A stretch of DNA of 64,000 nt from Pseudopyrenochaeta lycopersici (taxonomy: Eukaryota; Ascomycota; Dothideomycetes; Pleosporales; Pseudopyrenochaetaceae): NCBI GenBank assembly GCA_003313425.1, contig NHZP01000001.1:62001-126000 (forward strand). The letters are read 5' to 3'. The position numbers and the translations under genes are program-made. Of this stretch, positions 1 through 12,518 are shown one piece after another; position 1 is the stretch's first letter; the number at the start of each line of letters is the position of its first letter. The notes beneath the pieces were generated by a model that made no database searches, had not been told where the DNA came from, and saw nothing but the letters and a program-made list of their open reading frames with translations.

Positions 1-1859
1 TAATAAGCTATTCTCTCTAATATAGCTTCTAAATAATAATAGAAACTTTTAAGATTTAAAAGCTAAACTTAAATTTATTAGTTAGAATAAGAAAAAGAAG
101 AACTAGAATAATAGCCTTACTAATACAGAGCTCTATTATTTACTAAGCCTATATCTAAACTATATTACTACTACTATACTATATTAAGAGATACGTAGTA
201 TAACTTTTAGAGACTTTATAAGCTAATATTAGCTTTAAAAATAGGTTAGTAATATAATAAAAGTAATTAATAAGCCTACTACGTTATTAGCTAGCATAAA
301 CGCTGTAGTATTAAGTATTAGGCTAGCTAGCTAATTAGTAATTACTAGGTTAGCTAAGTAAGACTTACTAAAACCTAATTAGCTAATACTATAGCGCCTT
401 ACCTTATATAACCCTGCGTCTACCTAAGTTATTAGAGATGTTTAGGGGTATTTTTCTAATAAAGAAAAAGTTAAATTAAATTAAGTAGAGACTATTTATC
501 TTAAAGAAGGACTAAATTTAGAGCTTAACTTAATATAATTTAAGACTTTTAATACCTAAACTAGGTATAAAGCCTTAAGAATATATAATACTTAGTATAA
601 AGCTTTAGTTAATCTTACTAAATAAGAAGCTATAATAATTTAAAAGAAGATAGGTATAGCTTATATATAGTATAACCTTCTAACCTACTAGGCCTTATTT
701 AATAAGTATATAGTAAAGTATCTTATTAATACTAGCGTATAGATAAACTTTTTAAGATATAGTATAGCTAAGGTATTAAAGCTTATATATAAAGACTATA
801 AGTAATATAGCTTATATTAAGATAGAGTAGTTACTATAAATAGAAGTACTAATCTATTTTTAAGAACTACGTAAAGCGTCCTAGTTAAAGTAAGAGAGGT
901 AACTATTATTAGTCACTTTAGAATTATTTAAAACCTAATAAGATTAGTAATTTTAAGTAGACTTTAGTACGGTTTAGTAAAGTTATTAATTTAGTATAAT
1001 ATATATAGAAGAATTATATATAGGATTATTTCTAAAAATAGAGATAGGAACGCTATCTTTGTAGCCTCTAATCCTACTCTACTATATCTAAGAAACTATA
1101 TACTAACTCTTAAAGATAAGGAAAATATATAGTAGATACTCTTTCTAGAGAGAAGTATCTAGATTTAAGTAGAAAATACCTAGAATAATATTTTAGTTTA
1201 GAGTCTTATACTTATATTAAGTATATTTAAGAGGCTAAGTTTATAAAAGCTTCTATTAGATTTAGTAAATTTTTACCTATTTTTATAACTAATAATAAGT
1301 AGTAATTTAAAGAATAAGTAAAGTAAGTAGTAAGCTATATAGTTAGAGCCTCTAAAGATCTTTTAGCTATATAAGAATTAGAGTCCTTTTTAGTTATATA
1401 TAAACTTAACTATTAAGCGTAATAAGAAAAGAGAAAAATATATATAGATAGTTAAGTTAATACCTTATATAAGAGAGTAGCTAATAAGGTATAACTTATA
1501 GATATTCCTATAGTATTAGATATTAAGGAGTTTAAGCGTAAGGATTAGAAGTAGTATACTATTAAACTATAACTTTTAAGAAAAAGTCTAAGACTTCTTT
1601 ATATAGAGCTTTTTAATTACCTTTTTAAGTATAAATATATAGTATTCTTATAAGGTATAAGATTAATACTAAAAATACTAGCTATATAAAAGTTTAGATC
1701 TAAGTTAATAAAATTAGAAGTTTAGCTATTTATTAAGATATTAATAAATAAAGAAGGTGTAATTACTTTTACTTTCTCTAAGATAAGATAAATTATTAAA
1801 GATATATATCCTCTATATAAGATATAGACTATTAAATATAAAGCTTAGTAAGAAAAATT

Positions 1860-3067
1860 ATTCTTAATAGCGTAAGCTATTAAGAAAGAAGTAGTTATAA
1901 TATTTAATAACAGACTTAATTAAAGAGTACTAGAAAGATACGCTAGTTAGTATAGAAACTTATAGTTTTTAGTTAAAAAGAAAGATAAGAGTTATTAGAT
2001 AATACTTAGGTTAATTAAGATAAATATAGTATCTCTTAGAAATACTAATCTACCTCTAATAGTAGATAAATTCTTTAAGTATTTTAGTAGATCTTATATT
2101 CTATCTCTTATAAATCTATTTTTAAGATATAACTAGATTATACTTTATCTAAATAGTAGAGATATAACTACCTTTTATATACTAGTTAGTTTACTTTAAT
2201 ACTATATAATAGTTTAAGGCGTAACTAACTTAGTTTTAGTCTTTTAGTAAGTAGTTATAAAGATTATAAAGGATTATTAACTATATACTATTTCTTTTAT
2301 AAATAATATTACTACTAGTAGTCCTAAAACTAACTATAGAGGAGAAGAAGTATTTCCTAGACTAAGAAGATATATATTAGAATATATTTAGTAGCTAGAT
2401 AGGGCCCTAGCTAATATAAAAAGAGCTAGAGCTATAATTTTAAGTAAGAAGTATTATTAAGGAGTCTCTAGATTAGGAGTAGTTAGATATAAGGTTACTG
2501 CGTAAAGAAGATATCTAGATTAATAAAAAGTAGGTAAGATTCTAGATTAGCTAGAATATAGAAATATAAAAGAAGTAAAAGCGTTTATAGGTATCTATGT
2601 CTACTACAGGATATAGGTACCTAGCTCTACTATTCGCGCGAAGCCCTTATTCTAGTTAATAAAGACTAGTGTTAAATAAATATAGAAAAAGGCTTAATAA
2701 GAGGCTATACGTACCTTAAAGTAATATATTACTTTAGCTTTAGTATTAGTAAGTCCTAATTATAAGAATAAGAGTATACTTTTTATAGTAGTAGATATAA
2801 GTAAGGAAGGCGTAGGCGCGTCTCTTAAATAGATTAGAGTAGATAGAAAAAGATACTTATATTAATTTAAAAGTATAATATAGTTAAAAGCTAAAAGTCT
2901 CTAGTACTTAATAAAGTTTAAGTATAAAGTAGTATTATAGGCGCTAAAGAAATTTAGAACTTAGCTATATAGATAATATTTTATTATTAAAATAGAGGCT
3001 TAGATACTTATTTATTAACTTAATAGATTATTACTTAATATCTTTAGGTTAGTCTAAAATAAGTAGC
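1860..3067 (+). pseudogene. Element A reverse transcriptase / RNase H fragment
   Basis: Read with stops ignored, the frame shows Gypsy RT blocks: a region around 2286-2312 reads FINNI where FxDD is expected (D to N by RIP), then a stretch ending in FIGIYVYYRIWVPS (about 2590-2630), a typical connection to RNase H. RNase H follows with VVDISKEGVGA (about 2790-2825) and a WALKKFR-like block near 2940. The frame ends abruptly at 3067 and resumes at 10436, so the break is the insertion of element B. The role of the ancestral protein was reverse transcription and RNA strand removal in retrotransposition. It cannot be active: dozens of stops and altered catalytic aspartates. Seen directly: motifs and stops. 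Family assignment is from established Gypsy domain order. Confidence 0.72.
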
Positions 3068-3317
3068 TGTAATAGGCTGCGTCCTTTAAGTAAGAGAGGC
3101 TTCGCTACTATCGCACGGGGAGCGAACTCCTTAATCTCCTCTACTCTCTTTTCTTATAAGCTCTTATAAGTTAGTAACTAGAAGAGTACGCCCCTCTTTA
3201 CTTATATAAACATATATATATATCCTCTAAAGATACCTGTAACCTCTTCTCTATCTTTCTCCTTCTGTAGTATAGGATAAATGTACACTTATTAGCTAAG
3301 CCTCTTCGCCTATAATA
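3068..3317 (+). repeat. 5' LTR of element B (250 bp)
   Basis: Begins TGTAATAGGCTGCG and ends at ...CCTATAATA, the RIP-altered form of the CCATAACA end seen in the 3' copy. It shares a distinctive block with the copies at 5459 and 10186, including a stretch reading CTCTATCTTTCTCCTTCTG and a (TA)n-rich region. All three copies are exactly 250 bp. Confidence 0.85.
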
Positions 3318-3639
3318 TAAGGAGAAAGATTAACAACCTAAAAAAGATAATAGACAGATACTAAGGGCCCTTAAACTAATAAGCGTACAAGCTATAATAA
3401 TAAGAGCACTAGATACAGATAACAGGAGCCTTAGGACAGTAGTAACACTAGCTGTACTAGCACGCACCTTAGTAACACTAGTTATATTAGCACGACCCCT
3501 AACAACTACGTAATAGCTAACCCTTAGTAGAAGATCTATTAGTAACAGTTAACTTCTTATAAGATAGCCTTAATAAGTTAGCTAGTTAATAGTAGAGCTA
3601 GCTATATAAGTTATTATAGAACTAAGTTTAGGAGCTAAA

Positions 3640-4550
3640 GAACTTAGTTACTAACTTAAGTAGTGTACAGATAGTACGCACAGTCTCTACCCCCTTTTTA
3701 ATAGATTAGTAAGACTCTCTTATATAAGAGATTAGGAAACTAAAACTACTAAATATAGAAGTCTTTAAGAAAGGCTTATATAAGTAATATCTTTAATAGA
3801 AAATAAAAGTCTAAGTAAAGCTATATAGAGACTATACAGCCTACCTAGATAATAATAGTAAAGTAAATTACGTTATTACTTATATAATAAGCTAAGCGTT
3901 ATACGCTCTTAGCTTACATATAATAAACCTTATAAATAGGCTAGTAACGCTATCCCTTCTTAAGCTATAGTCCTACCTTAATAACTTCTTTAAGGACTCT
4001 ATAGTAAGAGAGAAGGCTCTTAAATACTTCTATATAACTAAGTAAAGAAGAATAGAATTTAACCCTTATATCTAAGTATTTAACTTTAAGCTCCTTAAAG
4101 CTAGGTTAGATAACGTAAGCTATATTTAGAAGATTAACTATCTTAAGAGTAGCTTAAATAGTAAGCTACTAAAGACCTAAGTAGGTTATTAACTACTATT
4201 AATAGAAATATATAAAAAGTTTATATAATAAACTAAAGTAATATAGGAAAATTTAAAAGCTATAAAGAGAATTACTATAAGTAAGAGCTATATAGATAAC
4301 GCGTATAATATATAGAGCTAACTAATAACTTAAAGAGATAATAATAAAATAGACTAGATAACTTCTATAAGAGCTTACTAGCTCTATATAAAACTTAGAA
4401 AAAAATTCTAAAGAATACGTAAATAAGTTTAAGAAAGAAAAGAGAATAGCGCCTATTTAAGGTATATTCTATATAACTACTAAGTAGCCTAGTATATAAT
4501 AAAGTTATTAAATAGCTAAGAAGGCTATTATATAAGATAAGTTAATAAAC
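3640..4550 (+). pseudogene. Element B gag relic
   Basis: Plus-strand frame following the 5' LTR, between about 3640 and 4550. With stops ignored it shows a long helical capsid-like region (for example NPYI-VFNFKLLKARLDNV near 4060-4115), as expected for a Gypsy gag that assembles the virus-like particle. A zinc knuckle is not clearly preserved. Position directly upstream of the pol motifs supports the call. Heavily broken by TAA and TAG. Borders are approximate. Confidence 0.5.
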
Positions 4551-4849
4551 TTATAAAACTTATAAAAATTATATCTATAACTACTAAATAAGTAATAGAA
4601 TCTTTATATTTCTTAGATAAGGGAAAAGAGTAGCTCTAGTATAAAGTTATATACTAGAGCCTATATAAGTCTAAAACCCTATATAAATAATAAAGTTACT
4701 TTTACTATAGCTAGTAACTATAAAACCTATATCTATAAATATTATTATTAATTCTATATAACTAGCTACTACTATAATTAATAATAGTTACTATACTTAC
4801 TATTTATTAAGTAAGAAACTTATAAAAGACTTAAACTTACTACGTATTA

Positions 4850-7800
4850 AGATCCTCTCTATTAAGATTAAAGAGGTAAATAAATAAAAGAGTATAGTAT
4901 TATACGTTACTAAATTTTTATTAGATAAAGAAGGAATATAGTAGTATGTAGCTGCGTATATTACCTTAACTACTTACTAATATAATATAATCTTTAGGAA
5001 GACTTAGTTAGAGAGTATTAAAGGCGTTATTAACGTAGAGAAGAAACTTCTATACTTAAAAGCGTATAAGGTTACTATATATAGTATAGAACACGCTACC
5101 CTAGACTTTAGCTATACCTTAGTATTAGCTATAGCTTTCTAATACTACGTATAATACTATAAATAAAGCTATAGTAAGACTTAAATCTTTACTATAAGCC
5201 TAAAAGATATTAAGAAAGTACTACGCCTAACAGTCTAGAAAATACTATAGAAAATATATAACGCCTTACTAGCTTCCGTATAACCTTATCTAAAGATATT
5301 TCTACCTAAGGAAGGAAATAAGCTCCTTCTATAGTAAGGCCTATAATAAGACTACGTAATAGAGTTAGAAAAGAAGGATAGATAAAAGCTAGAGATACTG
5401 TATACACCTCTCTATATAATATTAAGAGATAAACTCTTAGTACTAAGGAAGATGTTATTGTTATGGGCGAAGAGGCCTAGCTAACGAGTGTGCATTTGTC
5501 CTATACTACAGAAGGAGAAAGATAGAGAAGAGGTTACAGGTATCCTTAGAGGATATATATATATATTCGTATAAGTAAAGAGGAACGTACTCCTCTAGCT
5601 ACTAACTTATATAAGCTAATAAGAAAAGAAGGTAGAGGAGATTAAGGGGTTCTTTCCCCGTGCGATAGTAGCGAAGCCTCTCCTGCTTAAAGGGCGCAGC
5701 CTATTACAGTTATTAGGCCTCCTAGATAAAGAGTTTATCTATGTAAGTAGCTTACTAGTAGCCTTACTTATACTATTCGTATATAAGCTAAGAGAAGGAC
5801 TATAATTCTATATAGACTACAGAGCTCTTAATACTCTAACTAAGAAGGACTATTACTTACTACCTCTTATACGTAAGACGTTAAACTAAATTAGATAAGC
5901 TATATAGTATACTAAGCTAAACGTTACTATAGTATTCTATAAGATAAGAATAAGTAAAAGATTAGAATAGATAACTGCGTTTTAAATATAATTTAGATTA
6001 TATAAGTAGCTAGTAATACCTTTTAGCTTAGTAAATATCCTAAGTACTTTCTAGAAGTATATTAACTAAGCCTTATATAACTTCTTAGATAACTTTACCT
6101 TTATATACCTAGATAATATCCTTATCTTTACTAAAAGATTCTTCTTTTAGTACTACGCTTACGTATAAAAAGTATTAGATTACTTATAAGAAGTAAGACT
6201 ATACTTAGAACTAAGTAAATATAAGTTTAATATTCAGTATATAAAGTACTTTAGCTTTATCTTAGAAGTATAGAAGAGTATATTTATAAACTTTAAGAAA
6301 GTCTAAGCTATTTAAGAATAAGAAGCCCTAATAATAGTTAGAGGCGTATAAGAATTTCTAAAGTTTACTAACTTTTATAAATACTTTATTCTAAACTTCT
6401 CTTAACTAGTAAAGCCTCTTATATAGCTAATAAGAAAAGAAAAGAAATTCTTATAAGATATAAAATAAGAGTAGAGTTTCTAAGCTCTTAAAGATATATT
6501 CTTAGTATATAAAGACTTTACTACTTTCTTACTTAAATAATAGATAATAGTAGAATATAACTCTTTAAGCTTTACTATAAGTAAAGTACTATTATAAGAA
6601 AATAAGTAAGGAACTCTTTATATAGTAGCTTACTTCCTAAAGAAATTTCTAGCGTATAAGAGTAACTACTTAATTTATAATAAGGAGTTACTAGTAGTTA
6701 TTATATACTTAAATAAATAGGACGTAAAACTTTATAGCGTATAAGAATTTAAAGTAATTACTAACTATAAGAACCTAGAGTACTTTATAAAGAAGTAAAA
6801 GATAATAAAATAATACGTATAATAGTTAGTCTACCTATTATAGTTTAATAATATAAAGCTGTAGTACGATCTAGGTAAGAAGAATACTTAAGCAGACGTA
6901 CTATCTAGAAGAGACTAGGACCTACTATAAAGAATAAATAATAGCTGCCTAGTAGGTAGAGAGTTTATTATATTAGTACTAGCCTAATAGTAAGATATAA
7001 TAGTTATAGGAGTTATATAAACCCTTATATTAACCCTTAATAGCTTAATTATAGCTAAGTTCCTACTAAAAGCTCTAATCCTTAAAGACTTAATTACTAA
7101 ATACTAAGACTAAGCTATATAAGATAACTTAACCTATTAGGAAGTCTATAACGCTATAAAGTTAGGTGCTAGGTTACTACCTAGTATAATAAAGAAACTT
7201 ACTATATTACTAAGAGATTATATAATTAACTTAGAGAGAAAGCTCTAATAGAGATCTAGGATCTACGTACTAAAAAATAAACCCTTTTATATAGGAATTA
7301 TCTAGTAAGTATATCTAGCTATATAAATAGGTTACCTAGGAAAAGAAGAAACATACTACACGCTAGCTAGTACCTAGTACTAGCTAGGTATAAGTAAAAA
7401 CGTCTACTTATTTATATAGAATTATAGCTTATATAGATAAAGTACCTTATAAAGAGATAGTAAGTATAGATACCTACGCCTGTTACTAGTACCTAGTTAT
7501 ACGTAGTAAGACTTAATAGTTAACTTTATTACTAGTCTACTACTATTATCTAGCTACACTAACTTAATAGTAGTTAAAGACTACCTAGGTAAAGGCGTAA
7601 TACTAATCTTACTTAAGATAATTAAAGTAGATAATATAGCCTAGGTATTTATATAAAAAGTCTTCTACTACTATAGGCTCCTTAAGTCTATTATATTAGA
7701 TAAGAGTACGTAATTTATAAGTAAACTATAGGGAAAAATCTATAAACTCTTAAGAGTATAGAGGAACCTATTAATAGCCTAGTACTTATAAATAGATAGT

Positions 7801-8400
7801 ACTATAGAACGCGTAAACAGTAATATTAAAGTAGTTAGACGAATCTTTTATAACTATAACTAGAATAACTAAGTAATACTATACCTAATTCTTAAGCTAA
7901 TACTAAATACTTATACAAACTCTTCTATAGGTGTTACTTCTTTCTTTCTTCTATACTACTATCTAAACTTACTCTTCTTAGAGCTACTTAGGAAATTAGC
8001 TAGTAGTAACCTACTTAATAGAGTAATAACCTCTAGTAAATAAGTAGAAAGTATTATATAAACGCTAAAATAAGCTATTAACTAGGCTGCCTTAGCTATA
8101 ACACACGCTTAATAATAATAGGAAGTACAGGCGAATAAGACACGTTGCCTAGCTCCTAAGTATAAGGTTAGAGATTAGGTATAGTTAGACCTTAGGCACG
8201 TATAAACTATACGCAGAAGTAAGAAACTTAACTAGAAAAGTAAGAAGTACTAAGTCGCCTACGTATAAGACTCTTATTAGGTTAAGCTTTATATACTATA
8301 GAGAACTAAATTATACTATATAGAGAAGCTAAGACTAGCTACTAAAGACTACTTCGTATTATAATAAACTAATAACTTAAACCTTACTATTATTATAATA
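4850..8400 (+). pseudogene. Element B pol relic: protease?/RT/RNase H/integrase
   Basis: The RT entry PLYN...LRxxL is visible at about 5400-5450, is cut by a solo LTR (5459-5708), and resumes as a KEFIYVSSLL...YKLREGL...FYIDYRALN block at 5720-5830. The catalytic box reads IYLDNILIF (about 6101-6130), with D to N. RNase H shows YFLKKFLAYKSNYLIYNKELL (in two pieces, 6630-6700) and ends with ADVLSRRD near 6900. The integrase carries NLxVVKDRLGKG (about 7560-7600) and a conserved block to 8000; a GDxVWLDLR-like tail is at 8175-8200. This is the usual Gypsy order. Multiple TAG/TAA stops make it a pseudogene. The protease could not be pinned down. Confidence 0.8.
5459..5708 (-). mobile_element. 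Solo LTR of the B family, inverted, inside B pol
   Basis: A 250-bp sequence running TGTTATGGGCG...GCCTATTACA is the reverse complement of the B LTR. It is flanked by perfect 5-bp direct repeats GTTAT (5454-5458 and 5709-5713). The RT frame stops before it and resumes after it. It is therefore a later insertion of a relative of B followed by LTR-LTR recombination, not part of B itself. It is less RIP-mutated than the surrounding pol. Confidence 0.92.
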
Positions 8401-9714
8401 TAAGATAATAACTTATAAGAAGACTACTTTAAATAGGTAATTAGAAATATCTAAGATAAGCGCTTATAAAATTAATATAATAAGTTCTATATAAAATAAG
8501 AGAAGTACTATAACCTAACTTAGGAGCTAGAAGAGAGTCTTATTACTATAGAAGCTTATAAGAAATAGAGGATTTATATACAGCCTATATAGCTACTATC
8601 TAAGAAACTACTAAAAGGTTAGAAAAATAAGCTAGTATAAGCTAACTAACTCTATATAAGGCCCTCTAACCTAAGATATCTAAGAAATATTTATCCTCTT
8701 TAGGCTTAGTAAGGACTTAACTTTAACTTTAACTACGCTAAGGAACAAAGACTCTATTAGAAGGTAGAAGAGGTAGAGTACACCTAGCTATATAAGATAT
8801 ACTATAATCCTGCTATACGTAATTAGAGTAAGCCTTACTCTACTTACTAGTAATAGAGATATACCTAGTAAAGGCTATAAACGTATAACACTCTTATATA
8901 GCCTTAGTATAGTTATTAGAATAGAAGTTAGTATTAAGAGAACTATAGCTATAGATAAAGTAGGCTTTAAAGTAAGATTAATAACTAGAGAAGAGTTACT
9001 AAGTATTAATTATATAATAAGTAATAATAAGAGAGAAATTATTAAGACTATAGCTCTACTAAGTATTATATAAAAATTAATTAATAGAATAAAAAAAGAA
9101 TTTAGTAATATAAACTAGGTTAAGCTAAATAATATTAGATATAGAAAAGAAAAGAGGAATAGGACGTATAGAAGTAGTTATAAAGAGATAGTAAAACTTA
9201 TCTATAACTAAAGTATCTAAGATATACTAGATTACGTAGTTAGTAAAGAGAAAAGATATATTACCTTAAGTAGTAAGAATAATAATACTAGTAGGTTAAG
9301 TTTAGTTAAGAGCTATTTAAGTAAGCTAGGCGTAAGTAACCTAAGTAATATTAGCCTTAGTAGCTACGTGCGTAGATATAATATTACTAGTAGTTATATA
9401 AGTAAGATAGTTTACACTACTACTATAACTACTAGAACCCTATATACTATAATTAAGCTAACTAGCTAAGAGAGCTACTTTAGGAGGTATATTAGTAATA
9501 AGAGGAAGATAAGTTATATATAAGTAAGTTAAAGTTAAGTAGTAAAAGAAGAAGAAAGAGTTAGAGGAAAAGCTCTTTATATGCGTATAAGTAAGTAAAT
9601 AACTAACCTCTTGTCTACTTTACGTTATTAGGTAATAATAATAGGTAAAGGAAGAAAATTACCTATAAATAAATAAGAAAAAGTATATATAATATCTCTA
9701 CTTTTATAGTATAA

Positions 9715-10093
9715 TGTTGCAAACAACGCGCTGTAACCTGGGGTACGGTAGGCTCACGTGCGCGCTGACGTAGGAGCTTACCCTGGAGAGACACGTCTTT
9801 TGTGTGCATTCAAGAGCGCGCTCACGTGCGCGCTCACGTGCGCGCTCACGTGCAAGCTGATGGGCAAGCTCACGCAGGAGACACCTGAAGGTAGACTCAC
9901 GTGCGCGATCACGTACGCGCTCGCGCACGCGTACACGCTGCTCACGCTCCTACCGTATAATAGCCCCTGTAATAGGCCGTGCTCAGCTCTCCTTTATATA
10001 GCTGGCTCTCCTCAAGCCTCCTAGATAAAAACAGTAGTCCATCTCATAGATTACCTGGGTAACTGTTACCAAGCTCTCCCTTTTTCCTCTACA
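9715..10093 (-). mobile_element. Solo LTR with CACGTG array, copy 1 (379 bp)
   Basis: GC-rich island running TGTTGCAAACAACGCG...CCTCTACA, flanked by perfect TATAA repeats (9710-9714, 10094-10098). It carries five exact CACGTG palindromes, three of them spaced 12 bp apart (CACGTGCGCGCT units). On the minus strand it has a TATATAAAGGAG TATA box upstream of the array. Copies occur at 14445 and 31432 in the opposite orientation. Spurious arginine-rich ORFs arise from the repeats on both strands and are not genes. It is not RIP-mutated, unlike its surroundings. Confidence 0.88.
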
Positions 10094-10185
10094 TATAATA
10101 ATATAATACTACTTATATAAGTATAAAGTTAAGGTTAAACTACGTATAAAGAAGTAATATAGTTATTTAAGGAGGAGGAGGGTAT

Positions 10186-10435
10186 TATAATAGGCTGCGC
10201 CTTTTAAGTAAGAGAGGCTTTACTACTATTATATAGGGAGCAAACTCCTTTTACTCTTCTACCCTCTTTTCCTATAAGCTTATATAAGTTAGTAGCTAGA
10301 AGAGTACGTCTCTCTTTACTTATATAAATATATATATATATTCTCTAAGGATACCTGTAACCTCTTCTCTATCTTTCTCCTTCTGTAGTATAGGATAAAT
10401 GCACACTCGTTAGCTAGGCCTCTTCGCCCATAACA
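10186..10435 (+). repeat. 3' LTR of element B (250 bp)
   Basis: Begins TATAATAGGCTGCGC (TG to TA at the terminus) and ends CGCCCATAACA. It is preceded by the polypurine tract at 10169-10182 and followed by the resumed frame of element A. Confidence 0.87.
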
Positions 10436-10639
10436 TAGGTTACAGCTATTCTTACTTGAAACTTTAATATTAAGTATATTCTTACAAAAAAGAACATTAT
10501 TACTAATATATTATTATATTATCTAAAGCTAGGAGAATAAGGATAGCTAAATAAGGCTAAAGATAACTCTGAAGATTTTATTAAAAACCTAATTACTAAC
10601 TTTAAGTTTACTTTACTTACTAAAATAAGTAGAGTACTA

Positions 10640-11114
10640 CAGTTACATGAATAAAGTTTCTTCCGCTAAGTTCTTTCCCTACTAAACTACACCAAAAAGT
10701 TATTAATTATAAGATAACCCTAACTTCTTAATCTTTTAATAAAATATATTAAAACTAAAAAGTAAAATAGATAATATCTTATTATTTTATTTAAAATTAT
10801 AAATATTAGAATATATACTTATAAGTATAGTATGTATAGTTATTTATTAAAAAAGGTAGAAAAAAAGTAGAAAAAGTCGCTTTGTACATACAAATTTAAG
10901 GAAAATTAATTTCTCTTATCTTTAAAGATATATTATATAATAACAGAATTTTATTTTTAGTTTTACTCTTTACTAAACTAAAGTTTTAGTAAAGTTTTAT
11001 ATATATTATTACTTTTAAAAAGATTAAATATGTAGATAGCGAGTAATTTTAGTGTGAAAAGTAGTAATTTTAGTGTAAAATCGCTTAGCGGAAGAAACTT
11101 TTTTCATGTGACTA
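10640..11114. mobile_element. MITE, Tc1/mariner-like, 475 bp, TA duplication
   Basis: Ends are inverted repeats of about 31 bp: CAGTTACATGAA...CTTCCGCTAAG on the left and its complement CTTAGCGGAAGAAAC...CATGTGACTA on the right, with three or four mismatches. It is flanked by TA (10638-10639, 11115-11116). The interior is AT-rich, without an ORF, and contains a short direct repeat of AGTAATTTTAGTGT near 11040-11080. Termini beginning CAGT and TA targets suggest mobilisation by a Tc1/mariner transposase (inference). Confidence 0.82.
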
Positions 11115-12287
11115 TAGATAAGTAATACTTAAATAAGTCTAAAGTAATTACTTAGTTCTTAATAAGATTTAAGAAGCCTAAAAGTCTTATAAGAGTATAA
11201 CTTTAAGTATAAAAAAAAAGAGTAATAAATTTCTTTATATAAGAAGGCTATCTATTCTAAAAGTTTATAAAGAAAATAGCTATTTATTAAGTTATAGATA
11301 ATTCTAATCTTAAGACTATAGCTATATAAGAAATATATTATTAAATTAGTTATAGAAGAGTAAATAGTATTTATTCAATAATTACTTAATAATACTAGTA
11401 AGAAAGGATATATAAAGAAGGATAACGCATAATTATATTATATAAATAGTACTAGTAAAGATTATTAAGCTATAAGTAAAAGATACTAATAAATACTTAC
11501 TATTACGCGTTATAAGAATAAGGTATAGTAGAAATTATTTATATACCTTATTATTAAAGAAAGAAATTTATTATAATTATATAAGAATACTTTAGTAGAT
11601 AGCTAGAAGTATAGGTAATAGCTAATAATAAGTTATCTACTATTACTAAATTTTTATATAAAGAAATCTTATATTACTAGAGTATAATAAGGATACTTAC
11701 TATAGATAGTAGACCTAATTTTAAAAAGGTAGTTAAAGCTCTTACTAAGATTTATTATATTAGGAGGATTTAGGTATTAGTATATAACCTTTAAGCTATA
11801 AAGAAAATTAAAGGTAGTTATAAGCTAATATATAACGCACTTATAAAGCTTCCTAGACCTTAGGTTAATAATCTTCTAATAGTATTATAAGTAGATAGAA
11901 TATCTACTTAGAGTTAGACTAGATATTCTCTTTATTAGTTAGTTACTAGTTAGAATCTAGTACTTCTAATTAAGCTTACTCTTCTAATATAGTAAATATT
12001 ACTATTTAAATAAGTAATCTTAAGAGACTAGTTATTAGCAGTGCGAGCTATATAGCTAGATTTAAGAAGTTAATTTTTTTAAGGACGCAGTATTAAGAAC
12101 TAAGCGCTTATAACGTAAAAAGAAGGTATATTAGGATAATTATAGAGAGATTTATTAAAAAGAAATTAAAAATAATAACTTTATACTAATATAAGACTTA
12201 GCTAGAGATATTAATATATTAAGAGATAAGAAGCTTATAAGTAGATAGCTAGAACTATATAAAGTCTTTTATACTAACTAAGATAAA

Positions 12288-12518
12288 TGTAACAAAGTAT
12301 CGTGAATCTGAACCTTAGTGTTGCAGTATAGTTGCGCTAGGCCTTTTCAGGGGCTAGCGCGCACCGTAACGGACCTGCTTAAAACCTGCGCTGGCTGCGC
12401 GGAGCGGGGACGACAAGTATTATTCTCTCCCATAGCTGAGTAACAGTAATACAGAACCATCCCTTCACTATTATCTGTGGTGTAAAGCAAGTACTATTGC
12501 CTGAAGCCATACGTTACA
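12288..12518. mobile_element. Solo LTR, 231 bp, un-RIPed
   Basis: GC-rich island TGTAACAAAGTATCG...CATACGTTACA with perfect ATAAA duplications (12283-12287, 12519-12523). It is inserted into the integrase tail of element A. A RIP-mutated copy of identical length is at 54479-54709. The terminal TGTAAC/GTTACA is an inverted hexamer typical of LTR ends. Confidence 0.9.

Larger units (their letters stand above)
3068..10435 (+). mobile_element. Gypsy LTR retrotransposon B, 7.4 kb, with 250-bp LTRs
   Basis: Flanked by direct 250-bp LTRs at 3068-3317 and 10186-10435. A purine tract (AAGGAGGAGGAGGG, 10169-10182) precedes the 3' LTR, so the element reads on the plus strand. Internal order is gag (about 3640-4550), RT (about 5400-6550, interrupted by an inverted copy of its own LTR), RNase H (6540-6910), integrase (about 7100-8000) and a chromodomain-like tail (8150-8400). 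It sits inside element A, whose frame resumes immediately after 10435. A clean 5-bp duplication is not visible: GTAGC before, TAGGT after. Coding parts are heavily RIP-mutated, while the LTRs keep more CG-rich sequence. Confidence 0.85.

Noticed and set aside
9704..10024. Arginine-rich and cysteine/leucine-rich ORFs on both strands of the CACGTG repeats, also at 14592-14914 and 31525-31829
   Set aside because: They arise from the 12-bp GC-rich repeat being open in several frames at once, lie in LTRs, and have no conserved protein features.
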